Positions 35,767-43,956 are shown, counted from the first letter of the stretch. The stretch is DNA of 64,000 nucleotides from Microvirga arsenatis (GCF_009910705.1 NZ_JAAAXJ010000011.1:1-64000), one strand, 5' to 3'. Notes: generated by a model from the sequence alone, not told the origin. Made by a program: numbers and translations.

Positions 35767-36690
35767 ATGGGATCGGAACCCCTGGGAGCTGAGGAGCGTC
35801 GGGCGCGGATCGGCGTCCTTTATGCCCTGGCCGCGTTCTTCATGTGGGGCTTGGCGGTTCCGCTGCATTTCAAGCTGCTCTCCCCCGTGCCGGCGCCCCA
35901 AATTCTCGCGCACCGCATCGTGTGGGCGAGCCTCTTTGCCCTGGGGCTCATCGTCCTCTTCCGTCAGGGCCGGCAGCTGCTCGAAGCCGTGACTTCCGGC
36001 CGTCGTCTCCTGCTCCTGTGCGTCTCAGCTGGTCTCATCGCCATCAACTGGCTCATCTACATCTGGGCCGTGAATGCGGGGCATCTCGTCCAGACGAGCC
36101 TCGGCTACTTCATCAACCCGCTCCTCAACGTGGTGCTGGGCGTGCTCTTCCTGCGGGAGCGGCTTCATCCGGCCCAGATCGCCGCCTGCCTGATCGCCGG
36201 GTTGGGTGTTCTCGTCCTGGGATTCTCCGCGGGCGAGATGCCGTGGGTGGCGCTCGCGCTCGCCTGCAGCTTCGGGTGCTACGGGCTCGTCAGGAAAATC
36301 GTGCCGGTTGCGCCTCTTGTCGGCTTCTGCATCGAGTCGCTGCTGCTCACGCCTCTCGCCCTCGGCTATCTTGCCGTCACCTTTTCCGATGGAAGTGCGG
36401 CGGCCTTCAAGGGACGGACGGAACTCGATGTGCTCCTCATTCTTACCGGCTTCAGCACGGCGGCTCCGCTGATCTGGTTTGCGGCTGCAGCGCAGCGTCT
36501 GAAGCTCTCCACCATCGGCCTGCTTCAATACTTGGCGCCGTCCGGGCAGCTGGCGCTCGGCGTCCTCTTTTATGGGGAGCCTTTCGGCTGGATCGACGCG
36601 GTGGCCTTCGGCCTGATCTGGGCCGCGCTTGCCATCTACACCGCCAGTGCGCTGAGGCATGCCGGAGACAAGAAAGCGGCCCCGGACTGA
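35767..36690 (+). CDS. rarD: RarD/EamA-family transporter
   Basis: A 307-aa inner-membrane protein with ten likely helices. RarD marks: GVLYALAAFFMWGLAVPLHFKLL, ILAHRIVWASLFALGLI, INWLIYIWAVNAGHLVQTSLGYFINPLLNV and FLRERLHPAQ (segments read separately). The C-terminal half repeats the fold with STIGLLQYLAPSGQLALGV. RarD proteins belong to the drug/metabolite superfamily; their substrate is uncertain. ATG at 35767 has AGGAAG upstream; a GTG one codon earlier is possible. Confidence 0.93.
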   Translation: MGSEPLGAEERRARIGVLYALAAFFMWGLAVPLHFKLLSPVPAPQILAHRIVWASLFALGLIVLFRQGRQLLEAVTSGRRLLLLCVSAGLIAINWLIYIWAVNAGHLVQTSLGYFINPLLNVVLGVLFLRERLHPAQIAACLIAGLGVLVLGFSAGEMPWVALALACSFGCYGLVRKIVPVAPLVGFCIESLLLTPLALGYLAVTFSDGSAAAFKGRTELDVLLILTGFSTAAPLIWFAAAAQRLKLSTIGLLQYLAPSGQLALGVLFYGEPFGWIDAVAFGLIWAALAIYTASALRHAGDKKAAPD

Positions 36691-36701
36691 CCGGGGCCGC
36701 T
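36675..36701. terminator. Bidirectional terminator between rarD and the alginate lyase gene
   Basis: AGCGGCCCCGG (36675-36685) pairs with CCGGGGCCGCT (36691-36701) across ACTGA. The rarD stop lies inside the stem. Runs of A before and T after are short. Confidence 0.75.
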
Positions 36702-36730
36702 GTTGCTCAGCCTGAGAGGCTTAAGCTGCT

Positions 36731-38311
36731 TTAGATGACGATGAAGTCGGCAGCCGTCAGCTTGGCGAGGTTCTGGATCACCGCGAACTTCACTGCGGCA
36801 GCCGAGCCCGTGCCGTCGGCATCGTAGGACAGAGCGCCCGTCTTGTCGTTGTAGATGATGCGGTCGCTCGAATCCAAGGCCTTCTCGCCGATCACGAAGC
36901 TGCTCGAGGAGAGGGTGCCCCACTTCAGCTTGGTGAACACCGTATCATTCAGGCGTATCGAGTCATCGGCCGCGTTGAAGTCGACGATCACGTCCACATT
37001 GCTGCTGGTCGGATTGGTATCGAAGGTGAAGGCGTCCTTGCCCGTGCCGCCGAGGAGCAGGTCGCTGCCTGCCTTGCCCCAGAGCTTGTCGTCGCCGGCG
37101 CCGGCATCGATGCGATCATTGCCGGAGGTGCCGGTGAGGCTGTTGGCGCTGCTGGTGCCGCTGATCGTGGTCGCGGTCGTCGGCACGGTCGGCAGCGGGG
37201 TCGGAAGCGGAGTCGGGGTCGAGGTGTCCGCCGCGTCGGCGACCTTGAGGGTCACGGTGCCGGTGTCGGTATCCCCGTCCGCATCCTTGGCGGTGTAGGT
37301 GAAGCTGTCCGAACCGAAGAAGTCGGCCTTCGGCGTGTAGACGAAGGAGCCATCGGTCTTGAGCGTCACTTTGCCACCCTGAGTGGTGCTGAAGGTGCCG
37401 GCAACCGCCACCTTGCCACCGTCGGCAGCCGTGTCGTTGGCAAGAACGCCCTGGGCGACGCCCACCGTGAGCACGGTGTCTTCGGTCGTCGCATAGGAAT
37501 CGTCCGCAGCCGTGACAGGATCGTCGGTCGGGGTCGGGGTCGGCGTCGGGTTGGTCGGCGTGGTCGGGTTCGTCGGCGTAGTGACCGTGCCGTTGTGGTT
37601 GAAGCTCAGGGCGTAGAACGAGGTCTGGCCGTATCCGGAGCCATTGGTCTCGTTCGCGCCCAGGTAGGCGCCGGCCTTGAAGTAGAAGGCGTCGGACTGC
37701 CAGACGCTGTTGATCTTGGAGACGGACTTGTAGATCTGGCCGTCGGCGTAGACCGTCACCTCGAGATTGTCGCCCTTGGCGTTGATCGTGTAGGAGAAGC
37801 GCTCGTCGAGCGACACGCTCGGCTGCTGGCCCGAGGCGTTGACGAAGTAGAACTTCTGCTCGGTGTTGTTGGAGCCGGCCTGGTCGTTGGCGAAGTAGAG
37901 CTTGCCGTTCTCCCAGTACAGACGCACCAGCTCGTCGTCCTTGCCGTGGATCTGGCCGACGATGATCCGGCCGCCCACGCCCTCGCGGTTCGGAGCGGCA
38001 TCGACCTCGAGAGTCGCGCTCATGAAGCCGCCGGTCTGGAGGTTCCAGGCCGCGTTGGCGGTGCCATTCATCTCGCGCAGCTCGGAGCGGGCATAGGAGG
38101 AGCCGCTGGTGGTGGCGCCCTCCGCGGGAGCGACGAAAGTCATCGCGCCGTCGGGACCGGTGAAGAAATACTTGGAATGTTGATAGCCGCTGAGGTTTTT
38201 AACTTCCATGGCGGTTCCGCTGAAGCCGCCATTCGAATCGACCGGGAGGGTGATCTTCCAATTGGACAGGTCGAAGTTGCCGCTGGGCGCGACAGAAGGA
38301 TTCAAAGCCAT
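36731..38311 (-). CDS. Secreted PL7 alginate lyase with cadherin-like and RTX-type C-terminal domains
   Basis: A 526-aa protein. Residues 12-235 are a polysaccharide lyase family 7 domain with all three active-site blocks: R75-S-E-L-R (YARSELRE), Q120-I-H122 (VGQIHG) and YFKAGAY (210-216, catalytic Y216). A Thr/Pro linker (about 242-262) leads to a cadherin-like repeat (270-360, YATTEDTVLTV, GVLANDTAA, SFTYTAKDADGD), a second Pro/Thr linker, and an RTX nonapeptide region (GTSGNDRIDAGAGDDKLWG) with a hydrophobic C-terminus. There is no N-terminal signal peptide, which fits type I secretion. It should cut alginate-like uronates; no type I secretion or uptake genes are adjacent. Confidence 0.92.
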   Translation of the reverse strand: MALNPSVAPSGNFDLSNWKITLPVDSNGGFSGTAMEVKNLSGYQHSKYFFTGPDGAMTFVAPAEGATTSGSSYARSELREMNGTANAAWNLQTGGFMSATLEVDAAPNREGVGGRIIVGQIHGKDDELVRLYWENGKLYFANDQAGSNNTEQKFYFVNASGQQPSVSLDERFSYTINAKGDNLEVTVYADGQIYKSVSKINSVWQSDAFYFKAGAYLGANETNGSGYGQTSFYALSFNHNGTVTTPTNPTTPTNPTPTPTPTDDPVTAADDSYATTEDTVLTVGVAQGVLANDTAADGGKVAVAGTFSTTQGGKVTLKTDGSFVYTPKADFFGSDSFTYTAKDADGDTDTGTVTLKVADAADTSTPTPLPTPLPTVPTTATTISGTSSANSLTGTSGNDRIDAGAGDDKLWGKAGSDLLLGGTGKDAFTFDTNPTSSNVDVIVDFNAADDSIRLNDTVFTKLKWGTLSSSSFVIGEKALDSSDRIIYNDKTGALSYDADGTGSAAAVKFAVIQNLAKLTAADFIVI

Positions 38312-38930
38312 GATTTATGCCCCAAAATTGAGCGAGCCTCGTTTATCGAAGCTTCGAGTAAGAATTCTGCAGTTCTTGAAGGAACTTGCTTGGACTAAGC
38401 AGGAATGGAACGCTGGGTACGCAAGGACACTGAAAGATGGGTGATTAAAACGCTTACAATACTGCAGGACTTGAGATGATTATCTCGCTTTCCGCTGATG
38501 GCGTTCTGATTTCTGAATGAGGCAACATCGTGGCGGAGCAATTATTTTTTCATCGGAACTGCAGGCTCCCCTCCAAGCGGATAGTTCTCGCCTGATGGGG
38601 CTCAGGCTGATTCAAGAAGAGTTTTCAACTCCTTCAAGCTGTTTTCTCATCCGTGTCAGTCATGGCTCGCATAAAGAAAGAGCGCCGCAGAATTCGGCGC
38701 TCAAGGAAGGCCGCGATTGCGACCGGAGAGGGAGGACCGTGCCAGCCCTTGGCACGGGAGAAAGGCTGCGCCTCAAAGATGAACAGACAGTTACGGAATC
38801 TGCCGGAGGGTTATGGCTCCAGGCCGCCTCGGGCGGCGTAGGGCGATGTCAGGCTGACAGGATACCAAGCGGCGATGGACGAATCGGCTGCGGCCGGCCT
38901 TCGCCCGCATGGTGGTGGGTGAGGCTGCGG
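38312..38930. other. Gene-poor stretch with a minus-strand terminator-like hairpin
   Basis: No credible gene in about 620 bp. AGCGCCG (38681-38687) pairs with CGGCGCT (38695-38701); read on the minus strand the hairpin is followed by CTTTCTTTAT, so it may end a transcript coming from the 26-aa gene at 38931-39011. The leader of the alginate lyase gene (38312-38460) has no recognised operator. Confidence 0.5.
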
Positions 38931-39011
38931 TCAGTGCAGAATGAGCAGCCAGCTTACCAAAGCCAGGGGGGCTACGATGCCCAGCATGAAGGAAAATGCG
39001 TCATGGACCAT
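38931..39011 (-). CDS. 26-residue single-helix membrane peptide
   Basis: The frame encodes MVHDAFSFMLGIVAPLALVS plus WLLILH. Residues 7-25 form one hydrophobic helix. A perfect GGAGG (39018-39022 on the minus strand) lies 6 bp before the ATG, and the frame closes with TGA. Ribosome-binding site, spacing and composition argue for a translated small membrane protein. No partner gene identifies a role; peptides of this kind often modulate a transporter or oxidase. Confidence 0.55.
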   Translation of the reverse strand: MVHDAFSFMLGIVAPLALVSWLLILH

Positions 39012-39102
39012 GGCATGCCTCCGGTCTGTTGACGCAAGGTAACCTTCCCATGCCGGGCGGTCCGTGCGCCGCGGCACCTTCAGGCGCGCCGGAGGCAGGC
39101 GG

Positions 39103-39336
39103 TCAGGACGTTTTGTCGGAGGAGGCTTCGGTTCGCGAGGGGGACGCTGTCTCGTCCGCAGCCGTGCCGCGACTCTTTCTCTTCTTTCCCAGCCACTTGT
39201 ACAGCATCCAGCCGAGGCCGGAGCTGAGCGCGGCGATCACGACGAGACCGGAGCTCGGATAGTCCCGAAAATTGACGCGGCTCGCCTTGTCGAGCTCTTC
39301 CAATCCGTCTTCGGGCTGTTCATCGGTCTCGGGCAT
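39103..39336 (-). CDS. Small membrane protein of unknown function
   Basis: A 77-aa protein with an acidic N-terminus (MPETDEQPEDGLEELDKASR), one transmembrane helix at about 29-48 (SSGLVVIAALSSGLGWMLYK) and a basic Lys/Arg patch after it (WLGKKRKSRG), then a Ser/Thr/Glu tail. The positive-inside rule places the C-terminus in the cytoplasm. No family is recognised. It is isolated, with its own short unit. Confidence 0.6.
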   Translation of the reverse strand: MPETDEQPEDGLEELDKASRVNFRDYPSSGLVVIAALSSGLGWMLYKWLGKKRKSRGTAADETASPSRTEASSDKTS

Positions 39337-39494
39337 GAAACGCGCCTCGCTGCAGATGCCCCAGTTATAGGCCTCTCGCCCGGACTGTCCATCGAGCGCA
39401 GGATGCCAAGGCCGTCAAGTCCAAGTGGCCGCACCGGCAGAGCCGGTGCGGCTCAGGCATCATCCTGATGCCGAGACGCAGCGCTGATCCGCGA

Positions 39495-40298
39495 TCAGCG
39501 CTGCTGCAACCGCGCGTTCTCCTGGGTGCGATGCCAGGTCGCCTTCTCGGCAAGCTGCATCGCAAGACTGGCGAGGCGGAAGCCGTTGTTGAGAGTCTGC
39601 TCCAGATTGTCCTGCAGAAGGGAAACCTGGGTGCGGGCGAGATCCTGCGGGGAGCGGCACTGCGCAAGCCTGCTCCATCCGTCCAGATTGGTCTCGAGAC
39701 GCTTCTGGCTCATACGCAGGCACTCCCAGGAGAGATCCTGCACGCCCACCGCCACCGTATGGACGCTGTCCGTGCTCATGCGCATCGCGTCGTCGACAGC
39801 ATCAGTGCTGGCCCGCATGGCGGAATTCTGGGGCACGGGGGAGGCGGGCGCGGCCTGCTTCATGGTCTCGATGTTCGAGATCTCATCCTCGACCTGCTCG
39901 GCAACCGCCTGTGCCTCCTCGTCGCTGAGAACCTGGAGCACGGCGGGAAGAAGCTCCTTCCGATCATCGCGGATGTGCCGCTGGAAGGCGCGCCTCAGCT
40001 CGGCCACCTTGTCGAGAAACGCACTGCCGTTCTTGGGCATGCCTTCAAGTTCTTCGAGGAGCGCGGCCGTCTCGTTGTTGTCATTCGTGGCGGCCTGCAG
40101 CAGATCGATCATTCCATGCCGCTGCAGAATGGGAAAAAGGTGCTGCTCCTGAAGGCTGGCCAAGAGCGCCAGTTCGTCCTTCAATTCCGAAAGCAGGCGC
40201 TCGCGCGTCTTGGCGGCGCCGTCCGAAGTGGCGAGGAGCCTGTCGAAAAGATCGTTGGCTCTGTCGGGCGGAGTTTGGCTGAAATGTCTCGCTGGCAT
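39495..40298 (-). CDS. Hemerythrin-like domain fused to a phasin domain
   Basis: A 267-aa protein. Residues 10-150 form a four-helix bundle with HHE-hemerythrin spacing: LASLQEQHLFPILQRH (two His and Glu residues), NDNNETAALLEELE, and FQRHIRDDRKELLPAVL, then EEAQAVAEQVEDE. Residues 175-260 match phasins (TVAVGVQDLSWECLRMSQKR; SPQDLARTQVSLLQDNLEQT; LASLAMQLAEKATW). Phasins coat polyhydroxyalkanoate granules; the hemerythrin part would bind a di-iron centre and sense or store oxygen. Some usual metal ligands are not obvious, so metal binding is inference. The start Met6 of the longest frame is chosen (GAGATGAAAC upstream). The 340 bp upstream are empty. Confidence 0.65.
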   Translation of the reverse strand: MPARHFSQTPPDRANDLFDRLLATSDGAAKTRERLLSELKDELALLASLQEQHLFPILQRHGMIDLLQAATNDNNETAALLEELEGMPKNGSAFLDKVAELRRAFQRHIRDDRKELLPAVLQVLSDEEAQAVAEQVEDEISNIETMKQAAPASPVPQNSAMRASTDAVDDAMRMSTDSVHTVAVGVQDLSWECLRMSQKRLETNLDGWSRLAQCRSPQDLARTQVSLLQDNLEQTLNNGFRLASLAMQLAEKATWHRTQENARLQQR

Positions 40299-40641
40299 TG
40301 TTTCATCTCGCAATATTTGAGGTTTCGCTGACGCATTTACGCTTGGTTTCTAGCGACAGGTGAAGGAATGCCCTGCCGCCTTATGAGTTCCGATGGTCTT
40401 GAGGCGATCCTAGAGGCTTAGCGCATTGAACAGGAAAACCATGACGCCCACGCGACACAGCACTTGAGGATACCGGTTCTCAGCGTCCCCATTGTAGGAC
40501 GATCGGATTGAGGCCTCGAGCAGTCTCGACGGGGCCACGGCGGGTTGCCGGGTGGAGAGGCTGCAGCGGACGGCGTCCGAGCGGATCACGCCGCAAGTCG
40601 ATGGAGCGCTTCTGCCCTGTTGTCTTCTCCGGAAGCGGGTT
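40299..40641. other. Gene-free stretch
   Basis: Promoter region of the hemerythrin-phasin gene and the 3' flank of the next gene. No gene, repeat or regulatory motif could be recognised. Confidence 0.5.
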
Positions 40642-40953
40642 TCAGCGGGATGCAGTCATTCCGGCAGCCTCCGGAACAGGGCTCTTCGTCAGGGTCATCC
40701 TGCTGCTGTCGCGCTCGCACGATACCGTGACGAACCCGTCCGAGGCATTGACGCGCACAGTGACCGCATCGTCCGTGCTGACGAGCTTGACAGGCTCTTC
40801 GCCCATCTCCTCGGTGATCTCGCCGATGATGGACAGACACTCACCGAACGGCATGGATGCGATGCGGGTATCGGCGGATTGAGCCATGACGGACGAGCCT
40901 GCGGCAAGAACGCCCAAGGTGCCGGTCAGGATGGTCGCCAGGAGGGAGCGCAT
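40642..40953 (-). CDS. Small secreted protein of unknown function
   Basis: A 103-aa protein with a signal peptide (MRSLLATILTGTLGVLAAGS, cut near VMA-QS). The mature 79 residues have one Cys pair (FGECLSIIG and VSCERDSS) that could form a disulfide, and a beta-rich second half (AVTVRVNASDGFVTVSCERD). The start at 40953 gives the intact signal peptide; an upstream in-frame ATG at 41013 would precede it by 20 residues. No family is recognised. Confidence 0.65.
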   Translation of the reverse strand: MRSLLATILTGTLGVLAAGSSVMAQSADTRIASMPFGECLSIIGEITEEMGEEPVKLVSTDDAVTVRVNASDGFVTVSCERDSSRMTLTKSPVPEAAGMTASR

Positions 40954-41131
40954 TGACTGATTCTCCAACTCTCGGAAGATCATCACGCCCGAGACCTGTC
41001 CGCTGTGCCACATCGCACAGGGAAGGAACGTGCCCCGACGCAGGCCGTTCCTCGCCGTCGATGTCGCAGGAGAGTGATGCCGCCGAGACCGCTCCTCTTA
41101 ACCCGTTGATGTTAGCGGAATCTGAAGATCC

Positions 41132-41305
41132 TCAGCCGCTCGATTCCTTCTGGCTTCCCGAGATCTGACGGCCGCGCCTTTCCGCCTGTTCCAAAGCCTC
41201 CGCCAGCAGGCGCCGTCCTTGCAGAAGGCTCTGTTCATCGGGTGCGGACAGGCTCAGCACGGCAAGAATCCTGTCTGCTTCCATCTCGTGGCGCGCATCG
41301 GGCAT
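41132..41305 (-). CDS. Small helical hypothetical protein (57 aa)
   Basis: The frame runs MPDARHEMEADRILAVLSLS, then APDEQSLLQGRRLLAEALEQ, then AERRGRQISGSQKESSG. GGAGG (41313-41317, minus strand) lies 7 bp before the ATG, which is a strong argument for translation. Two amphipathic helices with Leu/Ala heptads suggest a small dimer. It follows nothing and is followed, 178 bp on, by the small secreted protein on the same strand. Confidence 0.5.
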   Translation of the reverse strand: MPDARHEMEADRILAVLSLSAPDEQSLLQGRRLLAEALEQAERRGRQISGSQKESSG

Positions 41306-41653
41306 GGCTCAACCTCCGTTCAAGCTCTGCCGGTGCAACTGCCAAGCGTTGCGCGCGGTTCCGAAGGCTTGCAGCCAAGCGCCGGTCTCAAAACCGCCCA
41401 CCTTGATCGCGACAAGATGCAGCCACGGCAAGCCTTGCCATTCGGAGAAAAATGTAATACAATTACATCGATCACCAAAGCATAGTTGTAGCACCAGAGG
41501 CGCGGCGAGTTCATTCGCTGCCGCCATGCGTTTCATTCTCCTTACTTTGCTGTCCGCGGGGCGATGATCCTGGCTGGCAGAACCTATCAGTGCCCGTTTT
41601 CACCCATTGCGCGTTCAGACATGATTCATCGCAAGCTTGGCAGGGATGGTCCC
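41306..41653. other. Gene-free stretch with a palindromic operator candidate
   Basis: No credible gene. TGTAATACAATTACA at 41453-41467 is a 15-bp palindrome (TGTAAT / ATTACA) in an AT-rich patch and may bind a dimeric regulator of the divergent small genes on either side. No promoter boxes were assigned. Confidence 0.4.
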
Positions 41654-41881
41654 ATGACAGCCAGCGGACCAGACCCCTTGAAAGACGCTCTCGATCTCCA
41701 GGAGCGGGTGCGGGTGTTGAGAGCTCTTCTCGAGCTGCAGCGCTGGCAGGTCGAGGTGCTGAACAAACGGCTCCATCCGCCGACACCGGCAGGAATCGCG
41801 GCTCGGCGGCTTCTCGCCATCAAGCACGCCGAGATGAAGAGGCCGGATCTCAAGATTCCGAAGGGCGTCAACGATCCTTGA
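41654..41881 (+). CDS. Small hypothetical protein with coiled-coil helix
   Basis: A 75-aa protein: MTASGPDPLKDALDLQERVR, then a heptad-rich helix VLRALLELQRWQVEVLNKRL, then PPTPAGIAARRLLAIKHAEM and a basic tail. ATG at 41654 is the likeliest start; an earlier ATG at 41621 is possible. No family is recognised. It is followed at once by a strong terminator shared with the convergent porin gene, which supports it being a real transcript. Confidence 0.5.
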   Translation: MTASGPDPLKDALDLQERVRVLRALLELQRWQVEVLNKRLHPPTPAGIAARRLLAIKHAEMKRPDLKIPKGVNDP

Positions 41882-41891
41882 GTCAATGAAA

Positions 41892-41917
41892 AAGGCCCGG
41901 TGATCTCACCGGGCCTT
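41892..41917. terminator. Bidirectional terminator
   Basis: AAGGCCCGGTGA (41892-41903) pairs with TCACCGGGCCTT (41906-41917), with A-rich sequence before and CTTTCG after. It separates the small gene from the convergent outer-membrane gene. Confidence 0.85.
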
Positions 41918-41940
41918 CGACTTTCGATAAGGATTGGACG

Positions 41941-42648
41941 CTAGTTGAACTTGTAGTTCACGCCGGCGCGCAGGACGCCGAACTCCGCATCGCGATCCAC
42001 GTTCACGCGGCCACCGAAATTGTAGTTGTCCTTGGTGTCCACATCCACATACAGACCCTCGACCTTGGCGGTGAAATTGTTGGTGATGGCATATTCCACG
42101 CCGCCGCCCAGGGTCCAGCCCCAGTTGATCTCGTTGCCCGTATGGTGGCCGAGAACCGGATCGTAGCCGCGGTTGCCGCCGATGTCGCCGTAGGCGAAGC
42201 CGGCGGTGCCGTAGACGAGTGCGCGGTCGAAAGCCACGCCGGCACGGGCACGGAGGGTGCCGAAGAAGCCGTCGGAATCGCCCGGGTAGTAGGTCGTCCC
42301 GTAGGAAGCGCCCTTGTTGCCGACGGCGGCGTATTGGAGATCCGTCTCGGCGCCGGCCACGAACATGCCGAACTGGTAATTGTAGCCAACCTGCGCACCG
42401 CCGACGAAGCCGCCACTGCGCTTGCCGGAGACCGTGCCGAAGGCCGGATCGTAATAGCGGCTGCTGCCCACGTTCCAGCCGTAGCCTGCGTTCAGACCGC
42501 CGTAGAAGCCCGTCCAGGTGAAGACCGGCATCGCATTATAGGCAGGGGCTGGGGAGTAGCGGGACGGAAGATCGGCCGCATGGGCGTTCGAGGCCGCAAG
42601 GGCGAGAGCCGCTGTGGCAGCGAGCAGTCCAAGAGCAGAGTTACGCAT
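41941..42648 (-). CDS. Outer-membrane beta-barrel protein (Omp25/Omp31-like)
   Basis: A 235-aa eight-strand barrel of the kind common in Rhizobiales. Residues 1-25 are a signal peptide (MRNSALGLLAATAALALAAS, cut after AHA). The mature start ADLPSRYSPAPAY and FTWTGFYGGLNAGYGWNVG (about 43-61) are the family hallmark, and the C-terminus LRAGVNYKFN ends in the barrel beta-signal. The ATG at 42648 is chosen for the signal peptide. Such proteins stabilise the envelope; specific function is unknown. Confidence 0.93.
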   Translation of the reverse strand: MRNSALGLLAATAALALAASNAHAADLPSRYSPAPAYNAMPVFTWTGFYGGLNAGYGWNVGSSRYYDPAFGTVSGKRSGGFVGGAQVGYNYQFGMFVAGAETDLQYAAVGNKGASYGTTYYPGDSDGFFGTLRARAGVAFDRALVYGTAGFAYGDIGGNRGYDPVLGHHTGNEINWGWTLGGGVEYAITNNFTAKVEGLYVDVDTKDNYNFGGRVNVDRDAEFGVLRAGVNYKFN

Positions 42649-42897
42649 AACTGTATTCCGTGCTTGATTGGCAGAAGTCGCTAGGCATTTGTTGCCTGTC
42701 GCGCTCACTCATAAAAGATTGTGAGAGAATGTTTCAATATCCTCGCGTGCCAGCGATGCGACTATGATTGACGCATTATAAACATTTACTTTTCATCAAC
42801 CATATCGGCCGGGTTCGTCTTGAGATCAGGCGCCGATTATGTGCAGATCGGATCATGAAGTTCGGCCGGTCAGGCCTCAAAGCCAGAGACGAAACTT

Positions 42898-42930
42898 GGC
42901 CTCGCCCGTGACCCGGAGCGAGGCCTTTTT
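42898..42930. terminator. Terminator-like hairpin beyond the NUDIX gene
   Basis: GGCCTCGC (42898-42905) pairs with GCGAGGCC (42918-42925), followed on the plus strand by TTTTT. No plus-strand gene precedes it, so it either ends an unannotated short plus transcript (42776-42930 is otherwise empty) or serves the minus-strand NUDIX gene ending at 42945. Confidence 0.65.
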
Positions 42931-42944
42931 CGTGGCTCGGATCG

Positions 42945-43367
42945 TCAGGATTCGAGAGCGTGAGCACGCCTGGCGACGGCATCCACATCGACGCTCATGG
43001 GAAGCGCGCCCGGGTCAAGATCCGCCAGGGCAAACCAGCGGGCATCGAGCGCGTCGTCGCCCGCCACAGGCTCGCCCGATACCCAGCGGCATCGCACTGC
43101 GATCAGGACATAGTGCTGCAGCATTTCGCCGGAGGCGTCCTTCTCAAGGATGTCGAGGGTGGTGATGACATCTCCGGCCTCGGCGAGCACGCCGGTCTCT
43201 TCGAGAAGCTCCCGAACGGCCGCGGCCTTCACTGTCTCTCCGAAGTCGATCTTGCCGCCCGGAAAGCCCCACAGCCCCGCATCGGGTGGGTTGGCCCGCC
43301 GCACCAGCAGGGTCCGATCATCGTGGATGACAACGGCGATAACCGCCGGAACGGGAATGCGGCGCAT
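42945..43367 (-). CDS. NUDIX hydrolase
   Basis: A 140-aa pyrophosphohydrolase. The NUDIX box runs from G38 to about 60: GGKIDFGE, then VRELLEETGV, with the REx2EE metal-binding glutamates. The fold (IPVPAVIAVVIHDDRTLLVRR) and ADVEW-like WFALADLDPG resemble ADP-ribose or MutT-type members; the substrate cannot be read. A terminator of the upstream phasin gene lies just before its start. Confidence 0.9.
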   Translation of the reverse strand: MRRIPVPAVIAVVIHDDRTLLVRRANPPDAGLWGFPGGKIDFGETVKAAAVRELLEETGVLAEAGDVITTLDILEKDASGEMLQHYVLIAVRCRWVSGEPVAGDDALDARWFALADLDPGALPMSVDVDAVARRAHALES

Positions 43368-43368
43368 G

Positions 43369-43400
43369 AAAAAAGGCCCGGCCTATGGCGGCCGAGCCTT
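43369..43400 (-). terminator. Terminator after the phasin gene
   Basis: On the minus strand AGGCTCGGCCGCC and GGCCGGGCCT form an imperfect hairpin followed by TTTTTT. It ends the phasin unit just before the NUDIX start. Confidence 0.7.
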
Positions 43401-43427
43401 AGCGCATGATGATGCGTTTCGGTAGTG

Positions 43428-43919
43428 TCAGCGGCCCTGCGTCTGGAATGCCGACTGCAGGGGCTCGAGGCTCCGGGTGAACCAGAGCGCCGTCGTCTCG
43501 GCAATGTCCTTCCACTGGGCGGAGGCCGTCTCGTAGGCCACGCGGGTTGCGTGGCTGTGCGCCTTGATGGCCTCCGGCAGCGGGGAGGGGTTCAGCGCCG
43601 AGCGCCACAGGTCCACGGCAACGTCGCTCTGCACGGTGAGGGCATCGATGATCTTGCCGTTCACCTCGAGAGCGCCCTTGGCCGAAGCGGCGACGGTTTC
43701 GCCCATCGCCTTGCGGAGGGCGTCGCTCTGCTTGCGGGCGGAGGCGAAGAGGGCCGCAGCCTCGACCGGCTTTGCAGGAGCCTCGGCCTGTGAAGCCGGC
43801 TTCGTCTGGGTGACCGTCTCGGCCGCTTCTGCAACAGAGGCGGCGGCCATCTCGACAAGATCGGCTTTCTGAGTGCTCTTGCCCGGACCCTTGGCCCGCG
43901 TCTTCTTCGTTTCCGTCAT
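43428..43919 (-). CDS. Phasin family protein
   Basis: A 163-aa granule-associated protein. A Lys/Ala/Pro-rich N-terminal third (TETKKTRAKGPGKSTQKAD) leads into the phasin domain (about 60-155): EAAALFASARKQSDALRKAM, ASAKGALEVNGKIIDALTVQ, then ATRVAYETASAQWKDIAETT and LEPLQSAF. Phasins cover polyhydroxyalkanoate granules. It follows a second phasin gene by 37 bp and the two likely form one unit. Confidence 0.88.
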   Translation of the reverse strand: MTETKKTRAKGPGKSTQKADLVEMAAASVAEAAETVTQTKPASQAEAPAKPVEAAALFASARKQSDALRKAMGETVAASAKGALEVNGKIIDALTVQSDVAVDLWRSALNPSPLPEAIKAHSHATRVAYETASAQWKDIAETTALWFTRSLEPLQSAFQTQGR

Positions 43920-43956
43920 GGTGACGTCCTCGCAGGTTTCTTAGAAAAGAAGACTC

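Noticed and set aside
38517..39032. 171-codon plus-strand frame downstream of the lyase promoter
   Set aside because: It reads through the hairpin at 38681 and antisense to the 26-aa gene, with low-complexity composition and no ribosome-binding site.
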